Source: Euryarchaeota archaeon UBA229
GTDB taxonomy: Archaea; Thermoplasmatota; Poseidoniia; Poseidoniales; Poseidoniaceae
DNA: 40,239 nt
NCBI GenBank assembly: GCA_002505355.1
Contig: DAUW01000066.1
Span: forward strand, 1-40,239
Direction: 5' to 3'
This document shows positions 17,038 to 26,057 of this stretch, one piece after another (position 1 is the first letter of the stretch; the number at the start of each line of letters is the position of its first letter). A program made the position numbers and the translations under genes. The notes beneath the pieces are model-generated. The model worked only from the letters and a program-made list of their open reading frames with translations. It had not been told where the DNA came from and ran no database searches.

Positions 17038-18036
17038 TTAGTCATCGTTGTTGGCGGTAATTGAATCTTTCAAATCGCTTAGTAAGTTAGACTGGCTGTG
17101 TTTTTTGTGCATCTCATTCAGCAGCATTTTGCATTTGTCCCAATCTCTAATCGAGTAGAAACAGTGTTTTGGATCTGGCCTAACGGTTCTGATTGTCCTC
17201 TGATAGGTTAAAATCCCAACGAATGACCTTAGCAGTGATTTTTTTGCTTGATCGGCAACTGTATCATCAGCGCTATCGGCAGAACCAGGCATATTGACTG
17301 CACCGGCTGCACCCATTGATTCGTCAACAATTCCAACACCTGAATCGGTTAATATTGATACCGTGGCATAACCAAAAACCGTCCCAACCGGTGTCCTCTC
17401 TACAATAACTTCAGAGATACGATCAAAGAGGATTCGCCGGTGTGAGCGAGAGAGGAGAAAACTGTGCTCAAAGATTACTGCATCTGAGGTTATTGCGTAA
17501 TGAAAACTGTTTTGATAATAAAACGTCATCAGGACAAAAACCGTGGCATATATCATGCCAAATATAGTGTAGTTATACTCAAAATTGAAATTACCACCAA
17601 TCGGTTCATCCAAGAAGAAAGTAGCTTGCTCCGCCACTTTGTCGATTTGTATAATCAGTGGGGAAAAAGACACAAGCAGTAAGAATAGCGAAATCCAACG
17701 ACCGGATGTTGATGTATTAAGTAGTCTGTTAAGCCAAGTTATGAATAGCATCACTAACGTGAAACTGAACAATTCAGAAAATCCCATAATTGATAATGTA
17801 ATGTCAACAAGAAGGTTCTCGCTTTGTAAATTATCGACGCGCGCAAACAACAGGTGGATAAACAGAATCAATGCAGCAAGGGCATACATACCAACAAAGG
17901 CAAATGTGCTGGGCTTTTTTGTGAGATGAATCTCTTCACCCGGTATCAAGCGGAATTTCTTGGAAAGACTTTCAGCATTTTTCGACTCAAGTTCTTCACT
18001 AGCCTTTACTCCCTGAGTAGATTCTCCTTCGCTCAT
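17038..18036 (-). CDS. Membrane protein with bacterial-type PH domain (bPH2/YdbS-like)
   Basis: A 332-residue protein. A short polar N-terminus contains FRLIPGEEIHLTKKPS, a phrase common just before the first helix in YdbS/bPH2 membrane proteins. About four TM helices follow (roughly 48-68, 80-105, 115-133 and 160-180). Residues about 185-245 (YYQNSFHYAITSDAVIFEHS, SHRRILFDRISEVIVERTP, GYATVSILT) show the strand pattern of a pleckstrin-homology-like domain, where Arg and Ile-Ser-Glu positions are typical. The rest is polar and helical. The family is membrane-associated and of unsettled function. TATATC on the minus strand lies about 20 nt upstream of ATG 18036. Confidence 0.7.
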   Translation of the reverse strand: MSEGESTQGVKASEELESKNAESLSKKFRLIPGEEIHLTKKPSTFAFVGMYALAALILFIHLLFARVDNLQSENLLVDITLSIMGFSELFSFTLVMLFITWLNRLLNTSTSGRWISLFLLLVSFSPLIIQIDKVAEQATFFLDEPIGGNFNFEYNYTIFGMIYATVFVLMTFYYQNSFHYAITSDAVIFEHSFLLSRSHRRILFDRISEVIVERTPVGTVFGYATVSILTDSGVGIVDESMGAAGAVNMPGSADSADDTVADQAKKSLLRSFVGILTYQRTIRTVRPDPKHCFYSIRDWDKCKMLLNEMHKKHSQSNLLSDLKDSITANNDD

Positions 18037-18101
18037 TTCAGCCCCTCTTGTATATCTTTAGGGTCTTATCCCACATGAATGTTACCCAATACCGTGGGAT
18101 A

Positions 18102-19307
18102 TTAGTGTAATATACCCCATGAATGTTCAGCGTTACCTCTTATCCATTCATAATCGGTGAGTTTACGTTTGCCCAATGTATCAGTTATTACCAACTCAAC
18201 TACTTTCAACGGATACTCATTGTAAGTGAAATTTGACACCAAACCGCCGATAGTTGGCTGCTCAAAGGCCCAATGTGCTCGGTCGACTGCCTGTGCGTCG
18301 ATGATAATTCTAACGGCGTCGGTCCACATCTCGACTTTGAAGCCTGGTAGGTTGCTGCCGGGGTTAGCCCCATGGTCACCCTCAACCGCCTCACAAGCGT
18401 ATTTTTCCACCCGCACATTAGTGAAAGGTATGCTCTTGCCTGTCTTGGAATCATGGAACAATCCGCCCTGCGACAGGCTCATGTGGCTCAAATCACGTTT
18501 TTTCCAAGGCTCATTGTCCCTTGATGTTATGGTCATACTCAAGTGAGGCAAAAACCAGTCAATATAAGAGCCATCACTGAGATGTAACATACCCCAATAC
18601 CATGGCACTGAAGGTGCTTGAACACAAACTTTCTGAAAATATCCTGTGCCTTCTACTGGAGATTCGTCGAGTAAACCGGTAACTTTGCACCCGTGTAGCC
18701 TAAGTATGTCATATCCCATATCCATTGCATATGTCGCAGTAGCGTGTTTTGCTGTCGACATTGCTTTATTCCACGGGGTCAGGCTAAACTGCATTTTCTT
18801 TGGTACATTCGGATTTTCTGCGAACTCATCGCTATGGAGGTTTAACCAAAACGCACTGAGATCGCTGTTCAAACCCATGGACATGTCTTCCTCTGTTAGC
18901 GGGATAACTGCACCACCGCCAGTACCAGATGTCGTAGCTTTGTTTGGCCAAGCCGGATGATTATCGTCAACCACTATCATGCGGCATTTTTTCTTGATAT
19001 ATGGCTCAAACATTCGATTACCGTCAAACCACCAAGCACAAACCATGCCGTCTAAGGAGATACCACCGTGGCCATCGAATCCTGGCCGCCCCTTTGGGGT
19101 CCATTCAGTGCCGCTGACCAGTACTTTTGGATTATCTTTTGTTGACCACAGAACCATTAATTGTTTGCCGCTTGGATTACCGTTTTCATCTTCAAGCATC
19201 AGTAACCACCACCACCAATCCCAAGTTAGGTGATGGAGCGGTGGACGTTCTTGCAACTTCCACATCCTGGATAGATCACCGGCAAATTTGTTCATCGCCT
19301 TGGTCAT
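18102..19307 (-). CDS. CrtC/AttH-like lipocalin-fold protein of the ABC operon
   Basis: A 401-residue protein with no clear signal peptide. It is rich in Trp, Gly and His, with alternating beta strands, and opens with HLTWDWWWWLLMLEDENG, reminiscent of the EWWY motif that starts the carotenoid 1,2-hydratase (CrtC)/AttH family, a two-domain lipocalin-like fold. Other regions (YDILRLHGCKVTGLL, VEGTGYFQKV, PWYWGMLHLSDGSYIDWFLPH) fit the family description of repeated barrels. The ATG at 19307 overlaps the stop of the upstream permease (ATGA), so it is translated with the exporter. AttH-like proteins are known near ABC exporters in bacteria, supporting a lipid- or pigment-handling partner; that is inference. 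Confidence in the family is moderate. Confidence 0.5.
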   Translation of the reverse strand: MTKAMNKFAGDLSRMWKLQERPPLHHLTWDWWWWLLMLEDENGNPSGKQLMVLWSTKDNPKVLVSGTEWTPKGRPGFDGHGGISLDGMVCAWWFDGNRMFEPYIKKKCRMIVVDDNHPAWPNKATTSGTGGGAVIPLTEEDMSMGLNSDLSAFWLNLHSDEFAENPNVPKKMQFSLTPWNKAMSTAKHATATYAMDMGYDILRLHGCKVTGLLDESPVEGTGYFQKVCVQAPSVPWYWGMLHLSDGSYIDWFLPHLSMTITSRDNEPWKKRDLSHMSLSQGGLFHDSKTGKSIPFTNVRVEKYACEAVEGDHGANPGSNLPGFKVEMWTDAVRIIIDAQAVDRAHWAFEQPTIGGLVSNFTYNEYPLKVVELVITDTLGKRKLTDYEWIRGNAEHSWGILH

Positions 19308-20629
19308 TCTATTTCCTTCCCCTTGAAGATGGCACCACCTATGAACAGTAGCGCTATTGCTTGAATCAACAACACAATGGTGGCGATAATCATCGAAACA
19401 AATGGACTTATATCACCCAAACCCGGATTGGCAAAGAAGTACTGTAAGGGTTCCGAACCGATCAATTCTTCCCTCTCGAAACCATCAACATTGGAACCCT
19501 CAACAGAGAACCCCGAGTAGATTAAAAGGGACATGTCAGGCCATACGATCAAACTAGCAGAATCAACGATTATTAAGGCCCACCCAATCACAGAAAACCG
19601 TAAAATTGGCGACTCGGGTACGCCCATCGAAAGTAACGCCATACCTAATTCCCAGGCGGCAAACGGTATTGCTAAAATGATCCCATAGCGCCACATCACT
19701 CCAAGGAAACAAAACAGCATCCCGTAAACTAATGTCGCCAACATTGCGGCAAACAGGATTGCTAACCATATACCAAATTCTGAAAATCGGAACAGCGAAT
19801 CCCCCGGGCCAGCAAAACCTGTGACCAGTGCTGAGATTATCGTAAGAATAATCAAGTAAGGCCAAACTATTCCCAAGTAACCTATCACTCGGTAGAAGAA
19901 GACCTCAGTCCTGGCGATTGGTTTGGTCAACATGTAATGCATCGTCCCCGAAGTCATTTCGTCTCTAATCAAACCTGTAGCCATGAAAAGTGGAATAAAA
20001 ATACTGATTATGAACACGAAACCAAGTTTGCCGATTCCAAGGATAGATGCTCTGTGTAAGGCTTCTTTTGCATAGGCCTCATCATCTGGGTCCTCATCAA
20101 CAAAACTATCTGCTTCATATCTAAATTCTCCAGTTAAGGTCAGCGACAATTCTATGTCGCATTCTACACCATTATCATTGGTGTCTTTTTGAGAACTTGT
20201 TCTAGCATCAGTTCGGCAGTCGCCATCATCATCATAACCAACACTTACCGTTCGAGTCCCGGTTGGCGATTCATTCCAATCAAAGTCATCTTCATCAATC
20301 CACACACTTGGATCATCAGGCGGAATTGGTGGGTCAAAAAATCCGGGATTTGACAGTTCAGAAAACGGATTGGTCCCGTAAAGTCTCTCTTGACCATCGG
20401 GGTACAGATCACCGTCAGAATCAGCCGAATCACCATCGTTATCCACGGATTCAAAATCTCGCTGCATGGCGTCGACATAAAATAACATTAGCAGGCTAAT
20501 GATAACCAAGCCGGTGATTAACACGACCCAGGTCGAAATTTTGGTCCGATATTGGCGCATAGTGAATTCAGTTATGGCCGATGCCTTTCGGTCCAAAGCC
20601 CGAAAAATCGTGTTTGTACTATCGGCCAT
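19304..20629 (-). CDS. ABC-2 type permease with calcium-binding-like external insert
   Basis: A 441-residue membrane component. One TM helix (about 30-50) is followed by a long acidic external segment (about 55-195), then about five more TM helices, with the ABC-2 phrase FIPLFMATGLIRDEMTSGTMHYMLTKPIARTE between them that packs against the ATPase. The insert contains Asp-rich repeats (VDNDGDSADSDGDLYPDG, YGTNPFSELSNPGF, YDDDGDCRTD, DTNDNGVECD) resembling thrombospondin type-3 or EF-hand-like calcium loops. Such loops are common in archaeal surface proteins but unusual inside an ABC permease. ATG 20629 overlaps the upstream ATPase stop by one base. It likely pairs with one of the two ATPases of this operon. 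Confidence 0.78.
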   Translation of the reverse strand: MADSTNTIFRALDRKASAITEFTMRQYRTKISTWVVLITGLVIISLLMLFYVDAMQRDFESVDNDGDSADSDGDLYPDGQERLYGTNPFSELSNPGFFDPPIPPDDPSVWIDEDDFDWNESPTGTRTVSVGYDDDGDCRTDARTSSQKDTNDNGVECDIELSLTLTGEFRYEADSFVDEDPDDEAYAKEALHRASILGIGKLGFVFIISIFIPLFMATGLIRDEMTSGTMHYMLTKPIARTEVFFYRVIGYLGIVWPYLIILTIISALVTGFAGPGDSLFRFSEFGIWLAILFAAMLATLVYGMLFCFLGVMWRYGIILAIPFAAWELGMALLSMGVPESPILRFSVIGWALIIVDSASLIVWPDMSLLIYSGFSVEGSNVDGFEREELIGSEPLQYFFANPGLGDISPFVSMIIATIVLLIQAIALLFIGGAIFKGKEIE

Positions 20630-21618
20630 TAAACACCACCACCGGTCAAGTAGCCGAGGATAGAAGACAGGTCATCATCTGGATTATCTATTGAATCGAC
20701 TTTGTGGCCACCATCAATTATTGTCCTAGGCAAATGACTGTGAAAATCGCCGAGGTTGCGCGTTTGGACAGTTAGTTTTTGCGGATTTTGGAATGAAATA
20801 CCGTGTACTGAATCGATGTCAATCACACTCTTTGCTAGATCTTTAGGTGAGTCACACCCAATATCGATACGATGTGGAATGTTATCCATTTTCTCTCTGA
20901 TGGCATGAAGATTGCCCAGTGCTAGTAAACGACCGTGGTGTAAAATGACAATTTGTTCAGTGATACGCTCAATTTCAGTCAAAATGTGGCTACTGACAAT
21001 CACCGTCCTACCCATTCGACCCAATTCCCTAATTACGTTCATGATGGTTGTTCGCGCCAGGGGATCACAGCCTTGAAGAGGCTCGTCTAGTATAATGAGC
21101 TCTGGATCACTAACAAGTGCATGGGCAATCTTAGTTCGCTGACGCATACCCTTGGAAAATCTGCCAATTTGTTTGTGTGCAACATCAAGCAGGCCGACGA
21201 AATCCAAAACCCGGTCCGCCTCGGCTTTCGCATCAGCTCTGGTCAACCCATTCAATCTAGCAAATGTCGAGATGAAATCGTGGGCAGTCATCCAATCATG
21301 CATTTTCTCACCTTCTGGAACAAACCCAACCCGCGAATATGGTGCTGGGTTTTTCCACGGGTTGGTGCCAAACAAGCGCACTTGTCCTGAACTGGGTTTT
21401 AGTTTACCCATGAGGATTTTGAAAAGCGTTGACTTGCCTGCGCCATTCAACCCCAAAATACCTGTGACGCCACCAGACAGCGCAAGTGTGACACCGCTTA
21501 AGGCGTGTATCTTACCGTAAGTTTTGCTAACATTTTCAAGCAATATTACAGGCGCTTTTTGTTCTGGTTGCCACTGACTTGTCTGCGCTTGGCCCTCTTG
21601 ATGAATGTCCGGCATCAT
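20629..21618 (-). CDS. ABC transporter ATPase (second of operon)
   Basis: A 329-residue ATP-binding subunit of the NatA/CcmA-like ABC-2 exporter group. It has Walker [18 protein letters not shown]-loop region VGFVPEGEKMHDWMT, signature RFSKGMRQRTKIAHAL, Walker B ELIILDEPLQGCDP, and the switch His in VSSHILTEIE. A C-terminal extension after about residue 225 is typical of drug or polysaccharide exporter ATPases. It energises export by the neighbouring permeases from the cytoplasmic face. Start ATG 21618 overlaps the preceding permease stop (ATGA). Asp and Gly in LQGCDP replace the usual NGLDP, a minor variation not expected to stop activity. Confidence 0.92.
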   Translation of the reverse strand: MMPDIHQEGQAQTSQWQPEQKAPVILLENVSKTYGKIHALSGVTLALSGGVTGILGLNGAGKSTLFKILMGKLKPSSGQVRLFGTNPWKNPAPYSRVGFVPEGEKMHDWMTAHDFISTFARLNGLTRADAKAEADRVLDFVGLLDVAHKQIGRFSKGMRQRTKIAHALVSDPELIILDEPLQGCDPLARTTIMNVIRELGRMGRTVIVSSHILTEIERITEQIVILHHGRLLALGNLHAIREKMDNIPHRIDIGCDSPKDLAKSVIDIDSVHGISFQNPQKLTVQTRNLGDFHSHLPRTIIDGGHKVDSIDNPDDDLSSILGYLTGGGV

Positions 21619-22664
21619 TCTCTAGTCACCTCCATTGAAGCAACGCGTGAAGAAAGTATGTAGAGGAAAAATGCATTCATCATCACAAGCGATGCTAATG
21701 ACCAAGTCCAAGAATACTGATCGTATGTGGTTTGAGTACCCACTAAAGCTTGACCTACATGCGCTAAACAATCGTATGGGGACAGTAAATACATCACATC
21801 GCGCTCAAACAGGTTTGAGACGAGTACTGCTAGGGTTTTTGACCCGAGTATGATCGCCACTAAACCAATTCCTGGGAAGAATTTACCTCTTGAAACACTC
21901 GACAACCCGAGACCAATGCTAGTGTAGGTGATTATCAGCAAGATACCTCCAGCAAACGCCGCCAGAAATAACGGGAAGGTATCAATAATCCAAGCCCAAC
22001 CATGACCCATCGCAAGTATCTCGACAAAATAGTAAATCATCAATGTTAGCAGGATAACAAATGCCTGTATTATCGCTACTGAGATATATTTCATCATTAC
22101 ATAATCAAATCGACTGATAGGTCTAGAGAAATACAATGCTGATGTGCCATGATACCTGTCTTCCGATATGACACCGCCAACCAGTAGTGCAGCCAAGATT
22201 GGATAATATAGCATATTACGAGGCAGAAATCCCAGCACATGGCCGTATAGATTATCCCGATTTACGCCCCACATTGTGTGCAGTTCCGGGCTGCCGATTA
22301 GTGCTGCAAGTAGCGTCAGTCCGACATCAGCCAACGACGCAATAAAAACGATAACAATGAATAGTTTTGTCGGTAGACTCCATGGCCGATGCCCCTTGCG
22401 AAAAATACCTAAAACATGATGCCTCAATATTGCCCAATTACGCATCCATCTAGGATTCAAAGGCCCATTCCATGGCTTGTAGACTTGTTCAAAAACGTAA
22501 CCAACAGACGCTGAGTTGCTAGTTACCTGAGCAGTTGCAGATTCATCACCGTCTTTTGAACCCCATGCTGCGTCCATCCGCCCTTGACCCGTCACGGGCG
22601 CGTCTTCCGAATAACTCAAATCATCTAACATAGACTCATTTGGATTTGGATTATTTTCGTTCAA
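21615..22664 (-). CDS. ABC-2 type permease (first of operon)
   Basis: A 349-residue membrane subunit. About 95 polar N-terminal residues precede six hydrophobic segments between residues 105 and 345. The motif GGVISEDRYHGTSALYFSRPISRFDYVMMK, seen after the second helix, is characteristic of ABC-2 permeases and contacts the ATPase. The start is TTG 22664, whose TTGA overlaps the upstream ATPase stop and follows a very G-rich SD-like stretch. ATG 22631 is an alternative. Unlike its partner it has no long external domain. With the two ATPases and the second permease it likely forms a heteromeric exporter. Confidence 0.85.
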   Translation of the reverse strand: MNENNPNPNESMLDDLSYSEDAPVTGQGRMDAAWGSKDGDESATAQVTSNSASVGYVFEQVYKPWNGPLNPRWMRNWAILRHHVLGIFRKGHRPWSLPTKLFIVIVFIASLADVGLTLLAALIGSPELHTMWGVNRDNLYGHVLGFLPRNMLYYPILAALLVGGVISEDRYHGTSALYFSRPISRFDYVMMKYISVAIIQAFVILLTLMIYYFVEILAMGHGWAWIIDTFPLFLAAFAGGILLIITYTSIGLGLSSVSRGKFFPGIGLVAIILGSKTLAVLVSNLFERDVMYLLSPYDCLAHVGQALVGTQTTYDQYSWTWSLASLVMMNAFFLYILSSRVASMEVTRE

Positions 22665-23671
22665 GACCCTCCCCCCATGTGGCTAGGAGCATCAATCTGA
22701 CGAGCGTGCACTGGGTTACGCAGCAAGTCTTCACTGGTTTTTACTTCATACCCAAGATTTTCCATAATTACAATAAATAAATCTTCGAGTGATGCCTCAT
22801 ATTCATGCATGCGACGTATCTGTGATTCGACCTCATTAGCACAGGCGATTATTTTGGATGTAGTGTCATCGCCCTCGTGTAGTACTCGCATTATTCGGCC
22901 TTCACGTCTGACTGTCAAACCAGTGGCGGTCATTTTTTGTTCCAGCTTAGATGCATTGCCCCAAACATGAATCTCTATTTCTCTATCGATATCCTTCAAA
23001 TCGTCTATTTTTCCCTGCGCAGCAAGTTTGCCTTTGTGCAACAGCACCATATTTTCACAAACCCTTTCGACATCATCCATTAAGTGTGATGCCATCATAA
23101 CTGATCTATTGCCGTTAGTCACCATATTCTGTAGTGTTGTAATCATAAATTCGCGGGCGGTTGCATCAAGGCCGTTTGACGGCTCGTCAGCAATAATTAA
23201 TTCCGGATCATGAATAATGCTACACGCCAGCTTTGTAGCTTGCTTCATACCGGTTGAAAAACTGCCGATATTCCTGTAACGTTGTTCTCCCAAACCGACA
23301 TACTGCAGAACTTCATGTGCTCGTGACATGGCAACAATCGGGTTCATACCAAGTAATTCCCCGGAATACTTGACCTGATGAATTGCTTCCATGTCTGGAT
23401 TGAGGGCGTCATATTCTGGCATGTAACCGATTCTAGACCTGATTGCAGCTCCTTCAGTTCTGATATCATGCCCTAAGACCGTTCCTTGACCAGAAGTTGC
23501 TTGAATTAAACCAAGTATTGTTTTGAGAAATGTTGACTTCCCAGCACCATTCGGTCCGAGCAATCCAGTTGCACCTCGCTTAACTTTTAAGTTGAGATTT
23601 TCCAAAGCCATATGCGGTCCATAAGACTTGGATAAGTCCGTTGTCTCGATGATATAGTCATTGACCGACAT
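22661..23671 (-). CDS. ABC transporter ATPase (first of operon)
   Basis: A 336-residue ATPase with Walker A GLLGPNGAGKSTFLKTILG, Q-loop near IGYMPEYDALNPDM, signature SFSTGMKQATKLACSI, Walker B ELIIADEPSNGLDA and H-switch MASHLMDD. The D-loop and aromatic A-loop (KSYGPHMALEN) look intact. The C-terminal 110 residues form an extra domain found in ABC-2 exporter ATPases. It heads an operon of five genes that overlap by 1-4 nt each. A 58-nt gap separates it from the upstream tgtA gene, so it may have its own promoter or be cotranscribed with tgtA; I see no clear TATA element. Confidence 0.92.
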   Translation of the reverse strand: MSVNDYIIETTDLSKSYGPHMALENLNLKVKRGATGLLGPNGAGKSTFLKTILGLIQATSGQGTVLGHDIRTEGAAIRSRIGYMPEYDALNPDMEAIHQVKYSGELLGMNPIVAMSRAHEVLQYVGLGEQRYRNIGSFSTGMKQATKLACSIIHDPELIIADEPSNGLDATAREFMITTLQNMVTNGNRSVMMASHLMDDVERVCENMVLLHKGKLAAQGKIDDLKDIDREIEIHVWGNASKLEQKMTATGLTVRREGRIMRVLHEGDDTTSKIIACANEVESQIRRMHEYEASLEDLFIVIMENLGYEVKTSEDLLRNPVHARQIDAPSHMGGGS

Positions 23672-23729
23672 GGTTTCCCAAGCAAAGGAGACAACCGGCT
23701 ACCTTTGAATGCTGCGCTGAATTGGCCAG

Positions 23730-26000
23730 TTAATCCTCTTGCTTAATCCCGTCACGCGTTTTTATCGCCACGCCTTTCTTCATTACACGCAAATCGTCAG
23801 CTGTTGAATTAGCCACGCCGTGGCCAATTAATTCCCCAGTCTGACTGCATATCAAACACGCTTCCCCGGGCCTTAGCCACGGGTCGCAGGCCAAGGTAAA
23901 GCCATGGAATACATTTCTGCCCTTCCTAACATACGGTTCAGCATCATCATTCACGACAACAATTGCCAACCCTTCTCCGGAATATGGCGATATAGACGCT
24001 TGGCTAAATTGCGTTGGTAGGGAGCGCCGGCGACGCTGGAATAATTCTTTGGCACCGTGGTTAGTAAGCGAAAGGCCCCCATCACCTAATCTAAAGCTTG
24101 CTAAATGGTGACCGGATGGTGATAGTAAATTCTTGATTCTACCATACTTATTGACCACAAATTCCATCGATTCAGTAATTTCATCTGCTGTTTCTTGATC
24201 AACATTAAACAACACTGATAACTTATCTCTCGCTTTCCGACGGTTGAGTTTGGTGCTGCTGTTCTGGAAAACCTCACGATCAGTGATAGTAAATATTCCA
24301 TCAATAAGTTCAACGCTTGAAGCCATTTCAATACCAATCAGTTTGTCAAAAATAGTGGACTCGAAATTTTCTTTGCGCAAGTCTATCGGAATAATTCCTC
24401 TGCCAGTAAGGCCTAATCTTTCCAGTGAAGTGGTGATTTTTACCATATCCAATTTATCATTCCACAACCACTTGGGTCCTTCAATATGGCAGAACGGGTT
24501 GAGATCTTCGAGTGCGTATGGAACTAGGCCAATTGGTGTGTTTACCATGATTTCCAAACCCGGCAAACACTGCATTAATTTAGCAACAATCCCATCACAC
24601 TTGTCTCTCCATGGACCGGATTGACCAAAGAAGATCAACACAGAATCACCACCTTGTGTTGCAGAGTCACTAGGATGCCAACGATCTGCCAGCAAATTGT
24701 TAGCAGCGATTATGTGAGGCCTGTTAATTGTGTCAGAACCCGCCCATTGCTCGCCACCCTTACGTGGAGTAAATTGTGACTGTAGAATCCAGTCCCAACC
24801 TTTTTCCCAACGACCAGAGTTGGTAATTTCTTGTGACGATGTTGTTTCGTTCAGCGGAATGTTATCGCTGGTTAACTTGATTAGATCAGCCGTAGCAGGG
24901 TTTGTAGTCAGCCACAAGAAAGCGTCTCTCAAAGCGGGGTGTTGATGACTTCGCTGTTCGACTAAGCGCCAAATACTGCCATCACGCACTGCTTGCCGAC
25001 AGCGTGACAATTCCGCCAGAGTAATCTCAAGATTATACTTTGATAGCAAGGTTATTCGCTCGTCGCTTGGCAACTCTTTGACTCCCTGTGGAGTGTAAGA
25101 ACTAATGCACGGAGTAATGATTGGCCATTCGAATAAAGACTCCAACTTTTGTGTCCCCCAAGGGGTGAGAATACGACCGTCACGAGCAAACAAAGCATAT
25201 GCTGCGGAGTCAAATAAGTCCGCACCAAGAGCTATAGACATTGGAAATAGCATTGGATGTCCACAACCAAACATATGTACTGGTCTATCAGGCGGTAAGA
25301 ATGGTATAGTTGAGAGCATAATTTTGGTGTATTCTCGATAACGCTGTTGCTCCATGACGGGAACGATACCACCGATTGGATGAACTGCAAAGTCAAATTT
25401 GGCCATTCCAGTGGCAGATTTTTCTCTTAGTTCTGGGTAGATTCCACCTTGAATTGGTCCGTTAATCAAGGTAGTTTGCGCTGCATCTAGCGAGCGATCT
25501 GCACGCTTTATTGTCTCTTCAACCGCTTCGTTTACCTCAGAGTATTTCATATCCGGGCGTGAAAATACATCCAGCATTGTTGCAATATCAACACCGATAT
25601 TTCGCTGAAATTTGACTATTTCTTCAACACCTACCTCAACATCGCCATAAATGTAGGATTGAAATGTCCCTGAATCAGTCATCACCACACCTGGGTAATC
25701 CAATAAGGCATGAACTCCATCGGTGACTGCTTTATCTTTCAGTTTAGCATGTTTCCAAATTATGTATGAGTTGGTGATTAGAGCGCCGATACCATACCTG
25801 TCCCACATCTCTCTCGGCTCGACAGTTCGTATGTTAGGGTTGATTACTGGTAATAACGCAGGAGTATCTAAAATCCCGTGTTTGGTATGCAACTTACCAA
25901 GCCTCGCTCGACCGTCTCTAGCAGTTACCTCGAAGAGACCCTCATCGCCATCACGGCAGGGTGTGGGGTTAGGTCTTGGTCGGTCTGACCACACTGGCAT
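23730..26000 (-). CDS. tgtA: Archaeal tRNA-guanine(15) transglycosylase with PUA, zinc site lost
   Basis: TgtA exchanges guanine-15 in the tRNA D loop for preQ0, the first step of archaeosine formation. Of 756 residues, 1-350 form the TGT barrel: general base Asp109 in MTDSGTFQS, GGIVPVMEQ, and nucleophile Asp264 in ADLFDSAAYALFA. The expected zinc ligands (CxCxxC then His) are missing: the region reads WPIITPCISSYTPQ (292-305) and YNLE replaces HNL (322-325). Residues about 410-560 (LIFFGQSGPW, NTPIGLVPYALEDLNPF) resemble the DUF5591 domain of archaeosine synthase ArcS, but the KPY motif is not seen. The last about 90 residues (YVRKGRNVFHGFTLAC, LICSQTGELIGHGVA) are a PUA domain. The protein is longer than the usual 580-650. 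Confidence 0.88.
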   Translation of the reverse strand: MPVWSDRPRPNPTPCRDGDEGLFEVTARDGRARLGKLHTKHGILDTPALLPVINPNIRTVEPREMWDRYGIGALITNSYIIWKHAKLKDKAVTDGVHALLDYPGVVMTDSGTFQSYIYGDVEVGVEEIVKFQRNIGVDIATMLDVFSRPDMKYSEVNEAVEETIKRADRSLDAAQTTLINGPIQGGIYPELREKSATGMAKFDFAVHPIGGIVPVMEQQRYREYTKIMLSTIPFLPPDRPVHMFGCGHPMLFPMSIALGADLFDSAAYALFARDGRILTPWGTQKLESLFEWPIITPCISSYTPQGVKELPSDERITLLSKYNLEITLAELSRCRQAVRDGSIWRLVEQRSHQHPALRDAFLWLTTNPATADLIKLTSDNIPLNETTSSQEITNSGRWEKGWDWILQSQFTPRKGGEQWAGSDTINRPHIIAANNLLADRWHPSDSATQGGDSVLIFFGQSGPWRDKCDGIVAKLMQCLPGLEIMVNTPIGLVPYALEDLNPFCHIEGPKWLWNDKLDMVKITTSLERLGLTGRGIIPIDLRKENFESTIFDKLIGIEMASSVELIDGIFTITDREVFQNSSTKLNRRKARDKLSVLFNVDQETADEITESMEFVVNKYGRIKNLLSPSGHHLASFRLGDGGLSLTNHGAKELFQRRRRSLPTQFSQASISPYSGEGLAIVVVNDDAEPYVRKGRNVFHGFTLACDPWLRPGEACLICSQTGELIGHGVANSTADDLRVMKKGVAIKTRDGIKQED

Positions 26001-26057
26001 GTTAGTCGCTGTACCATTGGTAATTTGAATTAACCCATAGAAAAATGAATAAATTGA

